A stretch of 64,000 nucleotides of DNA from MFD04580-c1 sp963702995 (GCA_963702995.1 OY969783.1:62001-126000); one strand, 5' to 3'. Positions 43,923 through 53,584 are shown, counted from the stretch's first letter. Numbers and translations are program-made. Notes: generated from the sequence alone by a model not told the origin.

Positions 43923-44717
43923 ATGACTCGAAGCACCGATTCTTCACGGGTGGCAAACGAGCTGACGCACAACGCCCGCACCGCCGAAAGCGGCCGCGAG
44001 ACGTCGGCGTCCCGCAAAGGGAAAAAGACGATCCTCGTCGTTGACGACGAAAAAGACCTCGTTGACCTCATCACCTACAACCTGCAGCGAAACGGATTCG
44101 ACGCGCTGTCGGCCTACAACGGCAACGAGGCGCTCGAAATCGCGCTCCGAGAGCAGCCGGACCTGATTGTGCTGGATCTCATGCTCCCCGGGATCGATGG
44201 CACCGAGGTGGCCCGCCGGCTCAAGGCGGATGCTCGAACCGCCAATACCCCCATCGTCATGCTCACCGCGAAAGCGGAAGAGACCGATGTCGTTGTCGGC
44301 CTCACGCTTGGGGCGGATGACTATGTCACCAAGCCCTTCGGAATGAAAATCCTTCTTGCCCGCATCGGCGCCGTCATGCGCCGAAGCGAGCCGGCGGCCG
44401 CCGAAGGGGGCGCCCTCAAGGCGGGGCCGTTGAGCATCGATACCTCCAAGCACGAGGTCCTGGTCGATGGCGAGCCGATCCGGCTGACGCTCACGGAGTT
44501 CAAGCTGCTGGCGGCGCTCGTGAACGCTCGCGGCCGCGTTCTCACCCGCGATCAATTGATGGACAAAGCGATGGGGACCGACGTCTTCGTGACCGACCGC
44601 GCCATCGACGTTCACGTCACCGCCATCCGCAAGAAGCTTGGCGCCGCCAGTTGGTTGGTTCATACCGTCCGGGGCGTCGGGTATCGGCTCCAGGAAAGCC
44701 CCGGCGAAAGCGAATAA
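43923..44717 (+). CDS. phoB: OmpR/PhoB-family response regulator
   Basis: A 264-residue response regulator. The receiver domain (residues 35-150) has the acidic pocket VVDDEKD, phospho-acceptor Asp85 in LIVLDLMLPGIDG, Thr115 in VMLTAK and Lys137 in DYVTKPFG. The OmpR-type winged helix follows, with LTLTEFKLLAALVNARGRVLTRDQLM and TDRAIDVHVTAIRKKLG and a C-terminal VRGVGYRL. The first 33 residues are a polar extension not found in most PhoB proteins. The cognate PhoR-like kinase is at 46372, with two unrelated genes between. Controls phosphate-starvation genes by inference from the pairing. Confidence 0.88.
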   Translation: MTRSTDSSRVANELTHNARTAESGRETSASRKGKKTILVVDDEKDLVDLITYNLQRNGFDALSAYNGNEALEIALREQPDLIVLDLMLPGIDGTEVARRLKADARTANTPIVMLTAKAEETDVVVGLTLGADDYVTKPFGMKILLARIGAVMRRSEPAAAEGGALKAGPLSIDTSKHEVLVDGEPIRLTLTEFKLLAALVNARGRVLTRDQLMDKAMGTDVFVTDRAIDVHVTAIRKKLGAASWLVHTVRGVGYRLQESPGESE

Positions 44718-44882
44718 CGCGTCCTGGTTGCATAACTCGTCACACCGCGCAAGGAGCGCATCCGGGGGCCATATTCCGAGGAGCGGCATCAGCCGGACCG
44801 ATCGGGCGGTTATCGATGGCGCTGGCGGTCTCGAGTTTGACGAATACAATCACCTTGTTCCCTTCAGTGTCATCAGTGTCAG

Positions 44883-45323
44883 ATGCCGAAAGTTTATCGG
44901 AGCATGTACGAGGCTGGAGGAATGCCACGTGTGGGTAACGACACGTGTCAACTCGGCGTACGTCCGCCGGGGCATCCGGCAAAGGCTGATGTCAACGTAG
45001 ATGCGGGCGGGAATGTGGCGCTGGATGGCGGCGGGATGTCTGTCTTCCCATCGATCGTTCCAGCTGAGTTAAAGCGCATTCCGAAGCGGCTGATTCCGCT
45101 TCGTCTCGCCGGCAAAGTCCCTGGTGCCGTCGGGGACGATAACTTGAAGATTTGGGCCACCGGTTCTGGCCCGTTCTCTTCAGGTTCGATGACTGCGGCG
45201 TTGAACCTGAATGTGACCGGTCGCACCCACGGCACGATTTGTCCGGCGCGCGCGAGACCGCTGGGCGACCTGCAAGCGGAGCTTGCAAAGACTCAAGCGG
45301 ATTGGACGGTCGAGGAACCTTGA
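44883..45323 (+). CDS. Hypothetical protein, possibly Tse2-like toxin fold
   Basis: A 146-residue protein: MPKVYRSMYEAGGMPRVGN, GVRPPGHPAKADVNVDAGGNV, GGGMSVFPSI, then GRTHGTICPARARPLGDLQ. The order YR near the start, a DV...DG/GGNV segment, GGxSVF and a late TH-x(4)-PA motif recalls Tse2-type toxins (in Pseudomonas Tse2: LYRAV, GGTSVFD, THYTIMPAKP). This is a remote resemblance from memory and not a proven homology. It starts at ATG 44883 and ends at TGA 45321-45323. It sits between phoB and phoR with the next gene and probably forms a two-gene operon with it. Confidence 0.5.
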   Translation: MPKVYRSMYEAGGMPRVGNDTCQLGVRPPGHPAKADVNVDAGGNVALDGGGMSVFPSIVPAELKRIPKRLIPLRLAGKVPGAVGDDNLKIWATGSGPFSSGSMTAALNLNVTGRTHGTICPARARPLGDLQAELAKTQADWTVEEP

Positions 45324-45331
45324 CTAAGAAC

Positions 45332-46264
45332 ATGTTCGCGGACAACTATTACTATCGTGAGTATCAGCGGCTGCTCGTGGAGCTTCATCGCTTGATTGCA
45401 GCAGGGCAGAGTCAATCATTAGAAGCAGGGGAAATTCGCAATCTGATGGAGAAGGCGGAGGCCCGGCTCTCGGAAGATGAAATCGTGCGATTGAATGCCC
45501 TGTCGTCGGACCTGTCGATGTTGCATGACCGTGAAATCCCTGATTCGGACGTAGTGGCGCGTGTGCCGGCCAATGAGGTGCCCGCGCTGATCGAAACCGC
45601 CTACAAGATGGAAAAGTGGGACGAGTTCCTCGAGCTGATGAGGAGAGGAATCTCGCACCTGTGGGCGCCCGACCAAATCGCATACGTTCGATCGCGCGCT
45701 TACGAGGGCTTGGACGAGCTTTCGCCGGCGGTGGCATTCATGGATGAAGCCGCCAGGCGGAAACCCACCAACGCAAATTACCGAGCTTTGGCCCTGCGTC
45801 TGCTTTGGGATAGCGAACGCTACGAGGAGGCATATCTCCGCGCCCGCGATTATCTAAAAGATGCTTCCACAAAGGCGCGGCTTATTTTCATGTCGGGTGG
45901 AATTGTGGTGCAGCGCGCGATGCAAATACCGGAACCTCAGGATCTGGACAAGGTGGCGACAAGCGCCGTTTCGCGAATGCGGCAAGCACTGCCATCGGAG
46001 ACTTCGCCCAATTTGATCTATTCGGCGCTTGTTTGTCTCGGCGTGCTGGCCTTGCAGATCGACGACGCCGTCACAGCTGCGGCCGCGTTCAATGACGCTC
46101 TAAGAGCTGAGACCGTTTCTGGCCATCAGGTCACATCGAGTTCGCTGTTGACCCGTGAGCTTGAACTGGTGCAGGGCGGCCAAGCGAAGTCACCAGCAGG
46201 ACGACTGAATGCCCGATTGCTAGTCGAATCGGTCGAACCTTCCCGTATGGCGCTGGCGGCCTGA
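45332..46264 (+). CDS. Hypothetical helical-repeat (TPR-like) protein
   Basis: A 310-residue soluble, all-helical protein starting at ATG 45332; a TTG at 45320 overlaps the preceding stop (TTGA) and is an alternative start. It contains helical pairs such as PALIETAYKMEKWDEFLELMRRGI, AYEGLDELSPAVAFMDEAARRKPTNANYRALALRLLWDSERYEEAYLRARDYL and LGVLALQIDDAVTAAAAFNDALR, which fit TPR repeats. No signal peptide. It is tightly linked to the preceding gene. A role as its neutralising or delivery partner is possible but is only inferred from the pairing. Base composition is lower in G+C than in phoB or phoR. Confidence 0.6.
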   Translation: MFADNYYYREYQRLLVELHRLIAAGQSQSLEAGEIRNLMEKAEARLSEDEIVRLNALSSDLSMLHDREIPDSDVVARVPANEVPALIETAYKMEKWDEFLELMRRGISHLWAPDQIAYVRSRAYEGLDELSPAVAFMDEAARRKPTNANYRALALRLLWDSERYEEAYLRARDYLKDASTKARLIFMSGGIVVQRAMQIPEPQDLDKVATSAVSRMRQALPSETSPNLIYSALVCLGVLALQIDDAVTAAAAFNDALRAETVSGHQVTSSSLLTRELELVQGGQAKSPAGRLNARLLVESVEPSRMALAA

Positions 46265-46295
46265 CAAGCGACAGAAATCGTCTCGCGCTGGAATG

Positions 46296-46329
46296 ACATT
46301 CCGCGGTACAACACATTCCGCGGCACAAC
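46296..46329 (+). repeat. 17-bp tandem direct repeat upstream of phoR
   Basis: ACATTCCGCGGTACAAC at 46296-46312 is followed at once by ACATTCCGCGGCACAAC at 46313-46329, 16 of 17 bases identical. Just before it, GGAATGACATTCC forms a palindrome. The block lies 43-76 bases before the phoR start and could be an operator; tandem direct repeats are the usual form of PhoB sites, although this sequence is not the known enteric Pho box. Confidence 0.55.
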
Positions 46330-46371
46330 CATGCCTTTTCCCCGCCGGGGCGATAAGATCGCCGGACTAGG

Positions 46372-48402
46372 ATGTCCTCCCGTTCCTTCCTATTCCGCCT
46401 GATCCTCCCCTTCGCGGCCCTTATGGGGCTGATCATCGTCGTTTGCGGTGTGGCGATGCGGGTGGCGGGCGAGACGTCCGCCCGGTCGGAGCAGATTCGC
46501 GACCTCGATCGGTTCGCCAGCCTCACGCGCGAATGGCTCCCGGAGGGGATGGCCGCTCAGGACCCGCTGAAGCTCGGGCCGCAACGGGTCGGCGACGCCG
46601 CAAGGGTGCTGAACACGCGGATCACGCTCATCAACGGGTCGGGCAATGTGCTGTTCGATTCGGCCGCCGAAGTCTCCCACATCGACAACCAGAACAGCCG
46701 CGTGGAAGTGATTAACGCGCGGCGGGGCGGGATCGGCGTGTCCGACCCCGACGCAAACCCCGCCGAGGAAGCGATCTATATCGCGGAACTGGTGGACCCG
46801 GCGCGGCCGGACGGGCTGGTCGTGCGGATGACTTACCCGCGGCACGTGGCGGCCGTCCTGGGCGCGGCGGCGTGGCCGGTGGTGGGGGCGTCGGTCACGG
46901 CCGCCATGCTCGGGATCCTCTTGTTCGCGATGCTGCTCCAGCGGCAGTGGATTGGGCCGACGCACCGGCTGGCCGATGCCGCCGTCGCCATGTCCCGCGG
47001 CGACTGGGGTCGGCGTGTCGAACCGCGGCGCCGACGAGCTGCGCTTCTTCTCGATGCGCTGAACGAGGCCGCATCCCACGCGCAGCAACAGTTGAGCGAC
47101 TTGAACCACCAGCGCGCGGACCTCCAGGCGCTGGTCGATGCTCTGCCCGACCCGATCATTGTCAGCGACGGCCAGGGGAAGGTGACGCTGATCAACCCGC
47201 CGGCCGCCCGACTGCTTGATATGAACCGCGCCAAGGCGCTCGGGCAGGGGCTGGTCAACCTGGTGAACGACGTGGCCGTCCTTCAGCTTTTTGACAAGGT
47301 GCGCGGCATTTCCCGCGACGCGGCCGAGCGCCGCAACGGCCACGCGAGCTCTGTCGGGCAGATCGGAAGGGGCTCGGGCCAGAACGGCTCGGGCGGCAAC
47401 GGAGTCGGGGCGCTGGGCGCGGCCCAACCCGCGGGGGCGGCCGCCGATGGCGCACCGGGTGACACGCCGCCGGTGACCCGGGAGATCCGTCTGAACCGCA
47501 ACGGGCAGTGGCTGACGTTCCAGGCCGTCGCGACGCGTACCGCGGTCGGCGGGGTGCTGCTGGTGTTGCGCGACGTCAGCGCGCTGGCCGGCGCCGTCCA
47601 GATGAAGACCGATTTTGTCGCCAACGCGAGCCACGAGCTGCGCACGCCGATCGCGGCGATCAAGATCGCCTTTGAGACCCTGCGTGACGTCATTGAGGAA
47701 GACCCGAACCAGGGCCAGCGTTGCCTCCAGGTGATCGACGGGCACCTTCGTCGGCTGGAAGAAATGCTCCGCGACCTGCTCGACCTGTCCCGGGTGGAGA
47801 ATGAAAACCTCAAGCCTCATGTGAAGCAGATCAAGATCGACGAGATGTTCAGCCACATTCGCTCTTCACTCGGGCCGATGGCGCAGAAGAAACTCGTCGA
47901 GTTAAGGCTCGGCTGGCAGGGCGCGAAAAATGACGCGGACCGCGGGCCGGACATCTTCCACAGCGACGAGCGGCTCTTAAACCTCGTGCTGAAGAACCTG
48001 GTCGAGAACAGCATCAAGTTCACGCCCGCCGGCGGTTCGGTGACGGTTTCCTTAAAGGAGGGCCTTTCGGAGCCGCCTGAAAAGGCTGGCGACGATCAGC
48101 CGCCGCCCAAGCCGGCCAACAATGCGCGGGAGCCCGTTGTGCTCTCGGTTTCGGACACGGGGATCGGGATCCCCCGGGAGCATCTCGATCGGGTCTTCGA
48201 GCGGTTTTACCAGGTGGACCCCGCCCGCAGCGGCAGCGCCGGGCGCGGCACCGGCCTGGGGCTGGCGATCGTGAAGCACGCCGTCGCCGCGCTGGGTGGA
48301 ACGGTCCAGATTGACTCGGTCGTGGGCCAGGGGAGCACGGTGACGTGCATTCTCCCGCAGGGCGAGTTGACGATGGCCGAGGATATGGACGGTGTCATGT
48401 GA
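46372..48402 (+). CDS. phoR: PhoR-like sensor histidine kinase
   Basis: A 676-residue membrane kinase. Helix one is near residues 7-30 (FLFRLILPFAALMGLIIVVCGVAM), followed by a periplasmic sensor with TLINGSGNVLFDSAAEVSHIDNQ, then helix two near 160-185. A HAMP segment (LADAAVAMSRGDWGRRVE) and a PAS domain (LVDALPDPIIVSDGQGKVTLINPPAARLL) come next. The kinase core has the phospho-accepting His421 in NASHELRTPIAA, the N box LVLKNLVENSIKFTPAGG and the G boxes SDTGIGIP and GRGTGLGLAIVKHAV. A Gly/Ala-rich linker (about 330-375) lies inside the PAS region. It pairs with the regulator at 43923. Confidence 0.9.
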   Translation: MSSRSFLFRLILPFAALMGLIIVVCGVAMRVAGETSARSEQIRDLDRFASLTREWLPEGMAAQDPLKLGPQRVGDAARVLNTRITLINGSGNVLFDSAAEVSHIDNQNSRVEVINARRGGIGVSDPDANPAEEAIYIAELVDPARPDGLVVRMTYPRHVAAVLGAAAWPVVGASVTAAMLGILLFAMLLQRQWIGPTHRLADAAVAMSRGDWGRRVEPRRRRAALLLDALNEAASHAQQQLSDLNHQRADLQALVDALPDPIIVSDGQGKVTLINPPAARLLDMNRAKALGQGLVNLVNDVAVLQLFDKVRGISRDAAERRNGHASSVGQIGRGSGQNGSGGNGVGALGAAQPAGAAADGAPGDTPPVTREIRLNRNGQWLTFQAVATRTAVGGVLLVLRDVSALAGAVQMKTDFVANASHELRTPIAAIKIAFETLRDVIEEDPNQGQRCLQVIDGHLRRLEEMLRDLLDLSRVENENLKPHVKQIKIDEMFSHIRSSLGPMAQKKLVELRLGWQGAKNDADRGPDIFHSDERLLNLVLKNLVENSIKFTPAGGSVTVSLKEGLSEPPEKAGDDQPPPKPANNAREPVVLSVSDTGIGIPREHLDRVFERFYQVDPARSGSAGRGTGLGLAIVKHAVAALGGTVQIDSVVGQGSTVTCILPQGELTMAEDMDGVM

Positions 48403-48445
48403 GCGGCGACTGGAGCGCCTTCGCTGAAACTGATGGATTTCCGGC

Positions 48446-48480
48446 TCCCCTCTTCCCCGGCGTACCAGCGGCGAGGGGAC
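48446..48480 (+). repeat. Palindromic repeat family A, copy 4
   Basis: TCCCCTCTTCCCCGGCGTAC to GCGGCGAGGGGAC, a shorter version of the copies at 734-882 and 15905-15958. Lies between phoR and the convergent gene at 48554. Confidence 0.6.
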
Positions 48481-48553
48481 TGGATGGCATATCCGACGCA
48501 CGCACAGCTCAATAGAAAGGCGCATTCAACGGCGCATCCGCGCGTCAAGATCA

Positions 48554-51437
48554 TCAGCGCCTGGCCGGCGCCGAGCTTCGCGCGTCGTTCTCCTCAACAT
48601 GGTCAGCCTCTTGTCCCCAGGCTCGATCAAACGGGGTCTCAGGCGGCTCCACGATCACTTCAAAAAACTCGGTGTTCGGCCCCGAAGTGAAAACCGTTCC
48701 GTAGATGCTGCTGGCGAAGAGCGTCGGGTCGTAACCCGGCGGTAGCTCGGCTCGCGCCTTGACGAAGGGCCCGCTGGGCGCGTCGGCGACAAAGTAGCCG
48801 CGCCCCATGTCCGCCAGAATGTTGACGCGGCCGCAAGAGAACGCGATCTGCCCGGCGGGCACCACGCTCGGCAAGGCTGACGCCTTGAGGCCTGGAAGAT
48901 CGAGCCGGCGCATCAACGGGCCCGCGTCGGCTCGGCCAATCGAACTCCAATAGAGAGAGCCATTCAGGACCGCCGTCGAGGCGACCTGCGGCGTATCCCG
49001 AAGCGGCGCGGCTAGGGGACGGCTACCGCGTCAGGCAGCACGGATACCCCGTGGCTGACGGGGTCGATCAACAGAGGGTGCTGGGCGAAGGAGAGGTGCC
49101 CCGCGGCGCGGCCGATGAGCACCCGCCGCTCGGTGACGCCGGCCGCCGCTTTGTGCTCCAGCGTGGCGGCGAAGATCGGGGCGAACGCCGCGTGAGGGTT
49201 CGCCGCTTCTTTCCCGTTGCCGAACAGCCCTGTTCCTGGCTGGTCCCGCGCTTCAAAGAAGACCTTGCAGGCCGTCTCTCCCCCCGGCTCGAAGATGAGG
49301 TCGGCGAGCCAGGTGCGCCCGAAGCAGCCGGCGGCGATCACATGCCCTGGGGACAGCGCGGCGGCCGCGAACGATTGGAGCGCCATCGGCGGCAGGCCAT
49401 GCTCTCGGCCGATCGACCAGCTTTGCTCGGTTGACGGGTCAATTACCAGGATCTTCTGCTCGCCGGCCGGTCCTGTGGCGGCGGCCGCCCAGAGGTACTT
49501 GCCGTCGAAACAGACCGCACCGGGCGCTATCGCGGCGATGAGCCGAAGCTCGCCCCGACGTTTGATGACATAGAGGCAGCCGGCGTCCCACGCCACGTCC
49601 GTTGCCGGGCCGGCGGGCATCCATCCGATCAGGCTGGCGGTTGACGGAACGGTCGTCCCGTCAGACAGGCGGACCCGGTAGTTGATCCTCTCGAAACGAA
49701 CGCCCGGCGCGTCGGATCGGGCGGGGAAGGCGGTCGCGAGTTGGCTGGTCTGCTTGCGAGGTTCCGCGTCGGTATTGGGTGGTTTGCCCCGATTCAACCG
49801 CGCCAGGGCCCGCTCGGCCGCGGTGTGGCAGGCGGCGCCGGGAAAGGTCGCCAGCTTTGCCAACGCATCGCGGAGGTCCGGCGTGTCGGCGGTGTAGTCG
49901 GCACCGAAGGTCAGGAACTCGATCAGCTTCTGCCCGTTGTCATCGAAAAGCGACGCGGCCAGTTCGATCGTCGCCAGCTTGCGCTGGAACCCCACGCGCG
50001 GCGGTTCGCCCGGGTCGGTCCACGGGACCGACCAGCCGACAAACTCCGGTGTTCGATCCCGAACCCGCGCCGCCACCTTAGCCAGCAGGATCCTTCGGGC
50101 CGCCTGGCGGCATTCGGCGGAAGGAATGATCCGCCCGTTCAAGACCAGGTAGGCGTCGAATAGTTCATAATCGCCCTCGCTCGTCAGCCTGGCCCGACGG
50201 ACGTATTGCTCCCAATGGCTAAACCCGGCCTGAAAAAGGCGAACCGATTCGGGCGGCAGGGACGCGCCGCGGCGAAGCGGCCGAAGCGAGTAGGCCCAGT
50301 ATCGCAACGCCTGCTCCTCATCGCGGTGCGCCATCGGATCGCCCGGGCTCACGAGCAGCGCGGCGCCAAACATCGCGGCCGCCTCGGGCCAGTTCTCGGA
50401 TCGCATGAACGCCCGCCCCCGTTCCACAAAGATTGGAACGTCGCCCGCCCGGTCGCCACCCGCCCGGTCGTCAACCGGGCGCGTCGCAGGCGCCGCCCCC
50501 GTCCGGGGGACTGCGGCGGTTGGCCGTGGGGGCCGGCGGCGTCACTCGGCCAAGCAGCTCGTCGGCGGCGGCATCGACCTGGGCGACGACGCGCTCGCGC
50601 GGGACCGACTTTCGGACAACCTCTCCGATCGTACGATCCCCCTGTTTGAGCGCAGACGCACGCTCACTGTGCTTGCCTCGTCAAGCCCGTCATCGCGGAA
50701 AGCGCCCTCGAAAAGGAGCGGTTGCGGGCGTTGAGCGGGCGGCAGGCCCGCGAGGTCGTGCTCGGCCAATAAGGCGCGAGCCTCCGGCAGCTCGACCACG
50801 ATCGCTCCGGGCCGACGAAGCAAATGTTGCTCCAGCGCCCGGGCGTAGCTCGCCTTCAAATGGTCGAACTGGAACGAAAGGTCCTCGCATAGGAAAGGAG
50901 GGACGGCAAAGACTTCGGCAAGCGGCGCGGCGCACGGGCGATCGCGGATCGCAAAGCGGTCCCGATCGCGCCCGCGGCCGCCGCTTCATCCCCAGGCTGG
51001 CAGACGATCCGATTGGTCAACAGCCGCAGGCCGTTCGCCGTCTCGCACACCGCCACTTCAATCACGCGTGGCTTGGAAGGGGTGCCCGAGCGCGCATTGG
51101 CGCTGATCAGCAGGAGAAGGTCCGCCTTAACGAGGCGGCCGAGCAGTTCCCGCTCGGCGATATGAGCAGGCCCGAACATCGCGGCCGTCTGTTGCTCATG
51201 CACAACGGACTGAATCCGGGGCCGCTCGACCCAGTTGACGTCATTGATGGAGAGGAGCGAGGCCTCCAGTTCCGCGGCCCAGGGTTCGGCGGCTATCGCG
51301 GGGCTTGCCGCCCAGGCGCAGGTGGGGCGGATCGGTGCGGCGTCCGGCGCGGCGGCGGCGCGACCCAGTGGCGCGATCGCAACAAAGGGCAGCAGAAGCG
51401 CCCAGAAACAAGCATGATCGCGCGGGCATGATGCCAT
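48554..51437 (-). pseudogene. Exported hypothetical protein, broken by several frameshifts
   Basis: One long gene, read in several frames. It begins at 51437 with a signal peptide (ACFWALLLPFVAIAPLGRA) and a domain with INDVNWVERPRIQSVVHEQ (51437 to about 50945). The chain continues LAEVFAVPPFLCEDLSFQFDH (about 50945-50600), then GEVVRKSVPRERVVAQVDAAADELLG, then DVPIFVERGRAFMRSENWPEAAAMFGAALL (to 49012), then TPQVASTAVLNGSLYWSSIG and RRLDLPGLKASALPSVV to 48554. No family recognised. Four or more shifts in one gene suggest either a decayed gene or local sequence error, since G- and C-runs lie at several joins. As written it cannot give the full product. Confidence 0.6.
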
Positions 51438-51614
51438 CAGGTCACGACTGTCTGGATCGGTGGTCGCGCCATGTTATCCGAGCGCGGAGCAGGAGTCATT
51501 GTGGGGGCTCGGACGGGTGACCGATGCCGGATGGCATCATCGGCATCGAGTGACGCGCCGCCTGGTCCGGATGCGCCTTTGAAATTTGTCGCACATGGGC
51601 TTAGTGTGCGCGGG

Positions 51615-52514
51615 ATGTCGCAATCGGCCAGTGCCATCGAAGGCGTCGAATCATCCGCGCGGGTCATCGACGGGGTTGCGTTTGCCGTGTCGGTCCGCGC
51701 CGAAGTGGGGGCGCGGGTCGCCGCGGTCAAGGCGCGGGGGCACGGCGTTCACCTTGCGGCCCTGCTGGTCGGGGCGACGCCAGCGGGGGAGCTTTATGCC
51801 CAGCGCCAGGGCGAAGGGTGCCGCTCACTGGGGATCGACTACACGCTGCATACCTTCCCCGAGACGGTGTCGCAGCGCGAGCTCAAGTACGAGATCCGAC
51901 GATTGAACCAGGACGCCTCGGTGACCGGCATCATGATGCACCTGCCGCTGCCGGCGCACCTGGATACGGCGCGGCTCCAGTACGAGATTGACGTGGTGAA
52001 GGACGTCGAAGGCGTCAGCCCGGCGAACATCGGCTACGTGACGTACGGCCATACGCTCATCGCCCCCTGCACCGCATTGGCGGTGCTGGAACTCATTCGC
52101 TCGACCGGCGTCGCCTTGCGCGGCGCGGAGGCGGTGGTGGTCGGAGCGAGCATGATCGCCGGGAAGCCGATCTCCCTTCTTCTGACGGAACAGGAGGCGA
52201 CGGTGACGCTCTGCCACGTTCACACGAAGGATCTGGCGTCGCATACCCGCCGCGCTGAGGTGCTGGTCGTGGCGGTCGGCAAGGCGGGGCTAATCGGCCC
52301 GGGTCATGTCCGGGACGGCGCGATCGTCATTGATGTGGGGATCAATCGGGTTGTTCAGCCCGACGGGTCAAAGCGCACCGTCGGCGATGTTGAGTTTGAC
52401 GGCGTCTCCCGAAAGGCCGGCTGGGTCACACCCGTTCCCGGCGGGGTCGGGCCGGTCACCGTCGCGATGCTTCTGAAAAATACGCTCCGTAGCGCGGAGT
52501 TGCTCCATCCGTGA
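51615..52514 (+). CDS. folD: FolD-like methylene-H4folate dehydrogenase/cyclohydrolase, altered active site
   Basis: A 299-residue FolD-fold protein from ATG 51615: LAALLVGATPAGELYAQRQGEGC, SVTGIMMHLPLP, KDVEGVSPANIG, PCTALAVLELI, VVVGASMIAGKPISLLL and GWVTPVPGGVGPVTVAMLLKNT. Typical FolD has YxxxK, VQLPLP and KDVDGF. Here the catalytic Lys is Gln65, the Gln is His109 and the Asp is Glu132. The NADP-binding GRS has become GAS. Standard FolD makes methenyl- and formyl-tetrahydrofolate; with these changes the cyclohydrolase reaction is doubtful and cofactor choice may differ. The rest of the fold is intact, so it is a divergent paralog rather than a pseudogene. The frame is open to 51471. Confidence 0.85.
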   Translation: MSQSASAIEGVESSARVIDGVAFAVSVRAEVGARVAAVKARGHGVHLAALLVGATPAGELYAQRQGEGCRSLGIDYTLHTFPETVSQRELKYEIRRLNQDASVTGIMMHLPLPAHLDTARLQYEIDVVKDVEGVSPANIGYVTYGHTLIAPCTALAVLELIRSTGVALRGAEAVVVGASMIAGKPISLLLTEQEATVTLCHVHTKDLASHTRRAEVLVVAVGKAGLIGPGHVRDGAIVIDVGINRVVQPDGSKRTVGDVEFDGVSRKAGWVTPVPGGVGPVTVAMLLKNTLRSAELLHP

Positions 52515-52590
52515 CGTCGTCGCAGGCGCGATCGGCAGTCCTGGTATCTCGCGAAGCACGTGGCTGACCCTACGCGTGAGGCTGACCCTA

Positions 52591-53493
52591 ATGACGAAAA
52601 GGCACCATCGTCTCATGCTGACCTCCGCGATCGCCTGCCTGACCTTCGAGTGGGCAGCGCCAGGCCGGGCGTTCGCCGATGGGCTCCCCGGCGGCCGCGA
52701 TTCAGCGGCGGCGACGTTGGCGTCCGATGTCGCGACGACTCCCGTGGCGGCCCCGGAGACGCGACCGGCCGGGCCGACGACGCGGACAAACCCCGGGCCG
52801 ACGACCCGCACGACCCCCGGGCCGATGGGCGTCGTTGACCTGGACCGCGTCGCGGTGTCGGTCGGGTGGCGCGAGCAGATCCAGCGGCATCTGGAGCGAC
52901 TCGACGCCCAGTTGAAGCGCCAGGAGGATGACTACGTCGGCGTGATCGGGACGGCGGTTGCCCGGAAGAAGAAGGAGATTGCGGCGGCCGCGGGGCTGTC
53001 GGCGACGGAGATCGCCGAGCTGGATCGGCTGACGGCCAGCAGCTCCAACGATGACTTGCAGAAGCTTTTGCTGAGTACCGGTCAGCGGGACGAGCTGGTC
53101 CGGAGCCTGCTGGCGGCCGCCCAGGCTGAGCAGCGCCTTCGGGCGAGCATTCCGCAGATGATGACTCAGTATCAGGCCCAGCTCATCGCCGCGGTGCGCG
53201 AGCAGTCGCGACCGGCAATCAGGCGGGTGGCGCGGCGCGCGGCTTTTCGACGGTTACGACACCCAATGAGACGCTGTTCTACTATGACGAATCCGTTGAC
53301 CTGACGGACTGGGTGATCCAGGACCTGAAGTCGGCCCCGATCGTCGAGTTGCCGGACCTTCCGCGGCTGGAGCTGCCGCCGTTTGATCTGAACGCTGGGG
53401 CCACCGGTGCCCCGACGTCGCGGCCGAGCGGCGTTCCGGGGCCGGCAACGTCCCCCGCGAACCACACGGCGCCCGCGTCGCACCCGTCCTAAG
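52591..53493 (+). CDS. OmpH/Skp-like periplasmic protein, frameshifted near the 3' end
   Basis: From ATG 52591 (GTG 52576 is an alternative), with a signal peptide ending ...GRAFADG. After a Pro/Thr linker, GVVDLDRVAVSVGWREQIQRHLERLDAQLKRQEDDY begins the coiled-coil Skp/OmpH-like region. The frame shifts near 53235; the chain goes on FSTVTTPNETLFYYDESVDLTDWVIQDL and a Pro-rich tail to TAA at 53491-53493. DLTDWVIxxL is the usual OmpH C-terminal motif, so both parts are one protein. OmpH/Skp chaperones escort outer-membrane proteins across the periplasm. Confidence 0.75.
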
Positions 53494-53584
53494 GGGTCGA
53501 GGACGGCCGCCGCAAACGAGACGGCGCTAGGGAGTGCTTGCTCCGCGGCAGCCCGCCAAAGCTTGCGATCGTAGGAGATGACCG

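Noticed and set aside
46390..47856. 488-codon frame antisense to phoR
   Set aside because: The histidine-kinase motifs on the plus strand show which strand codes.
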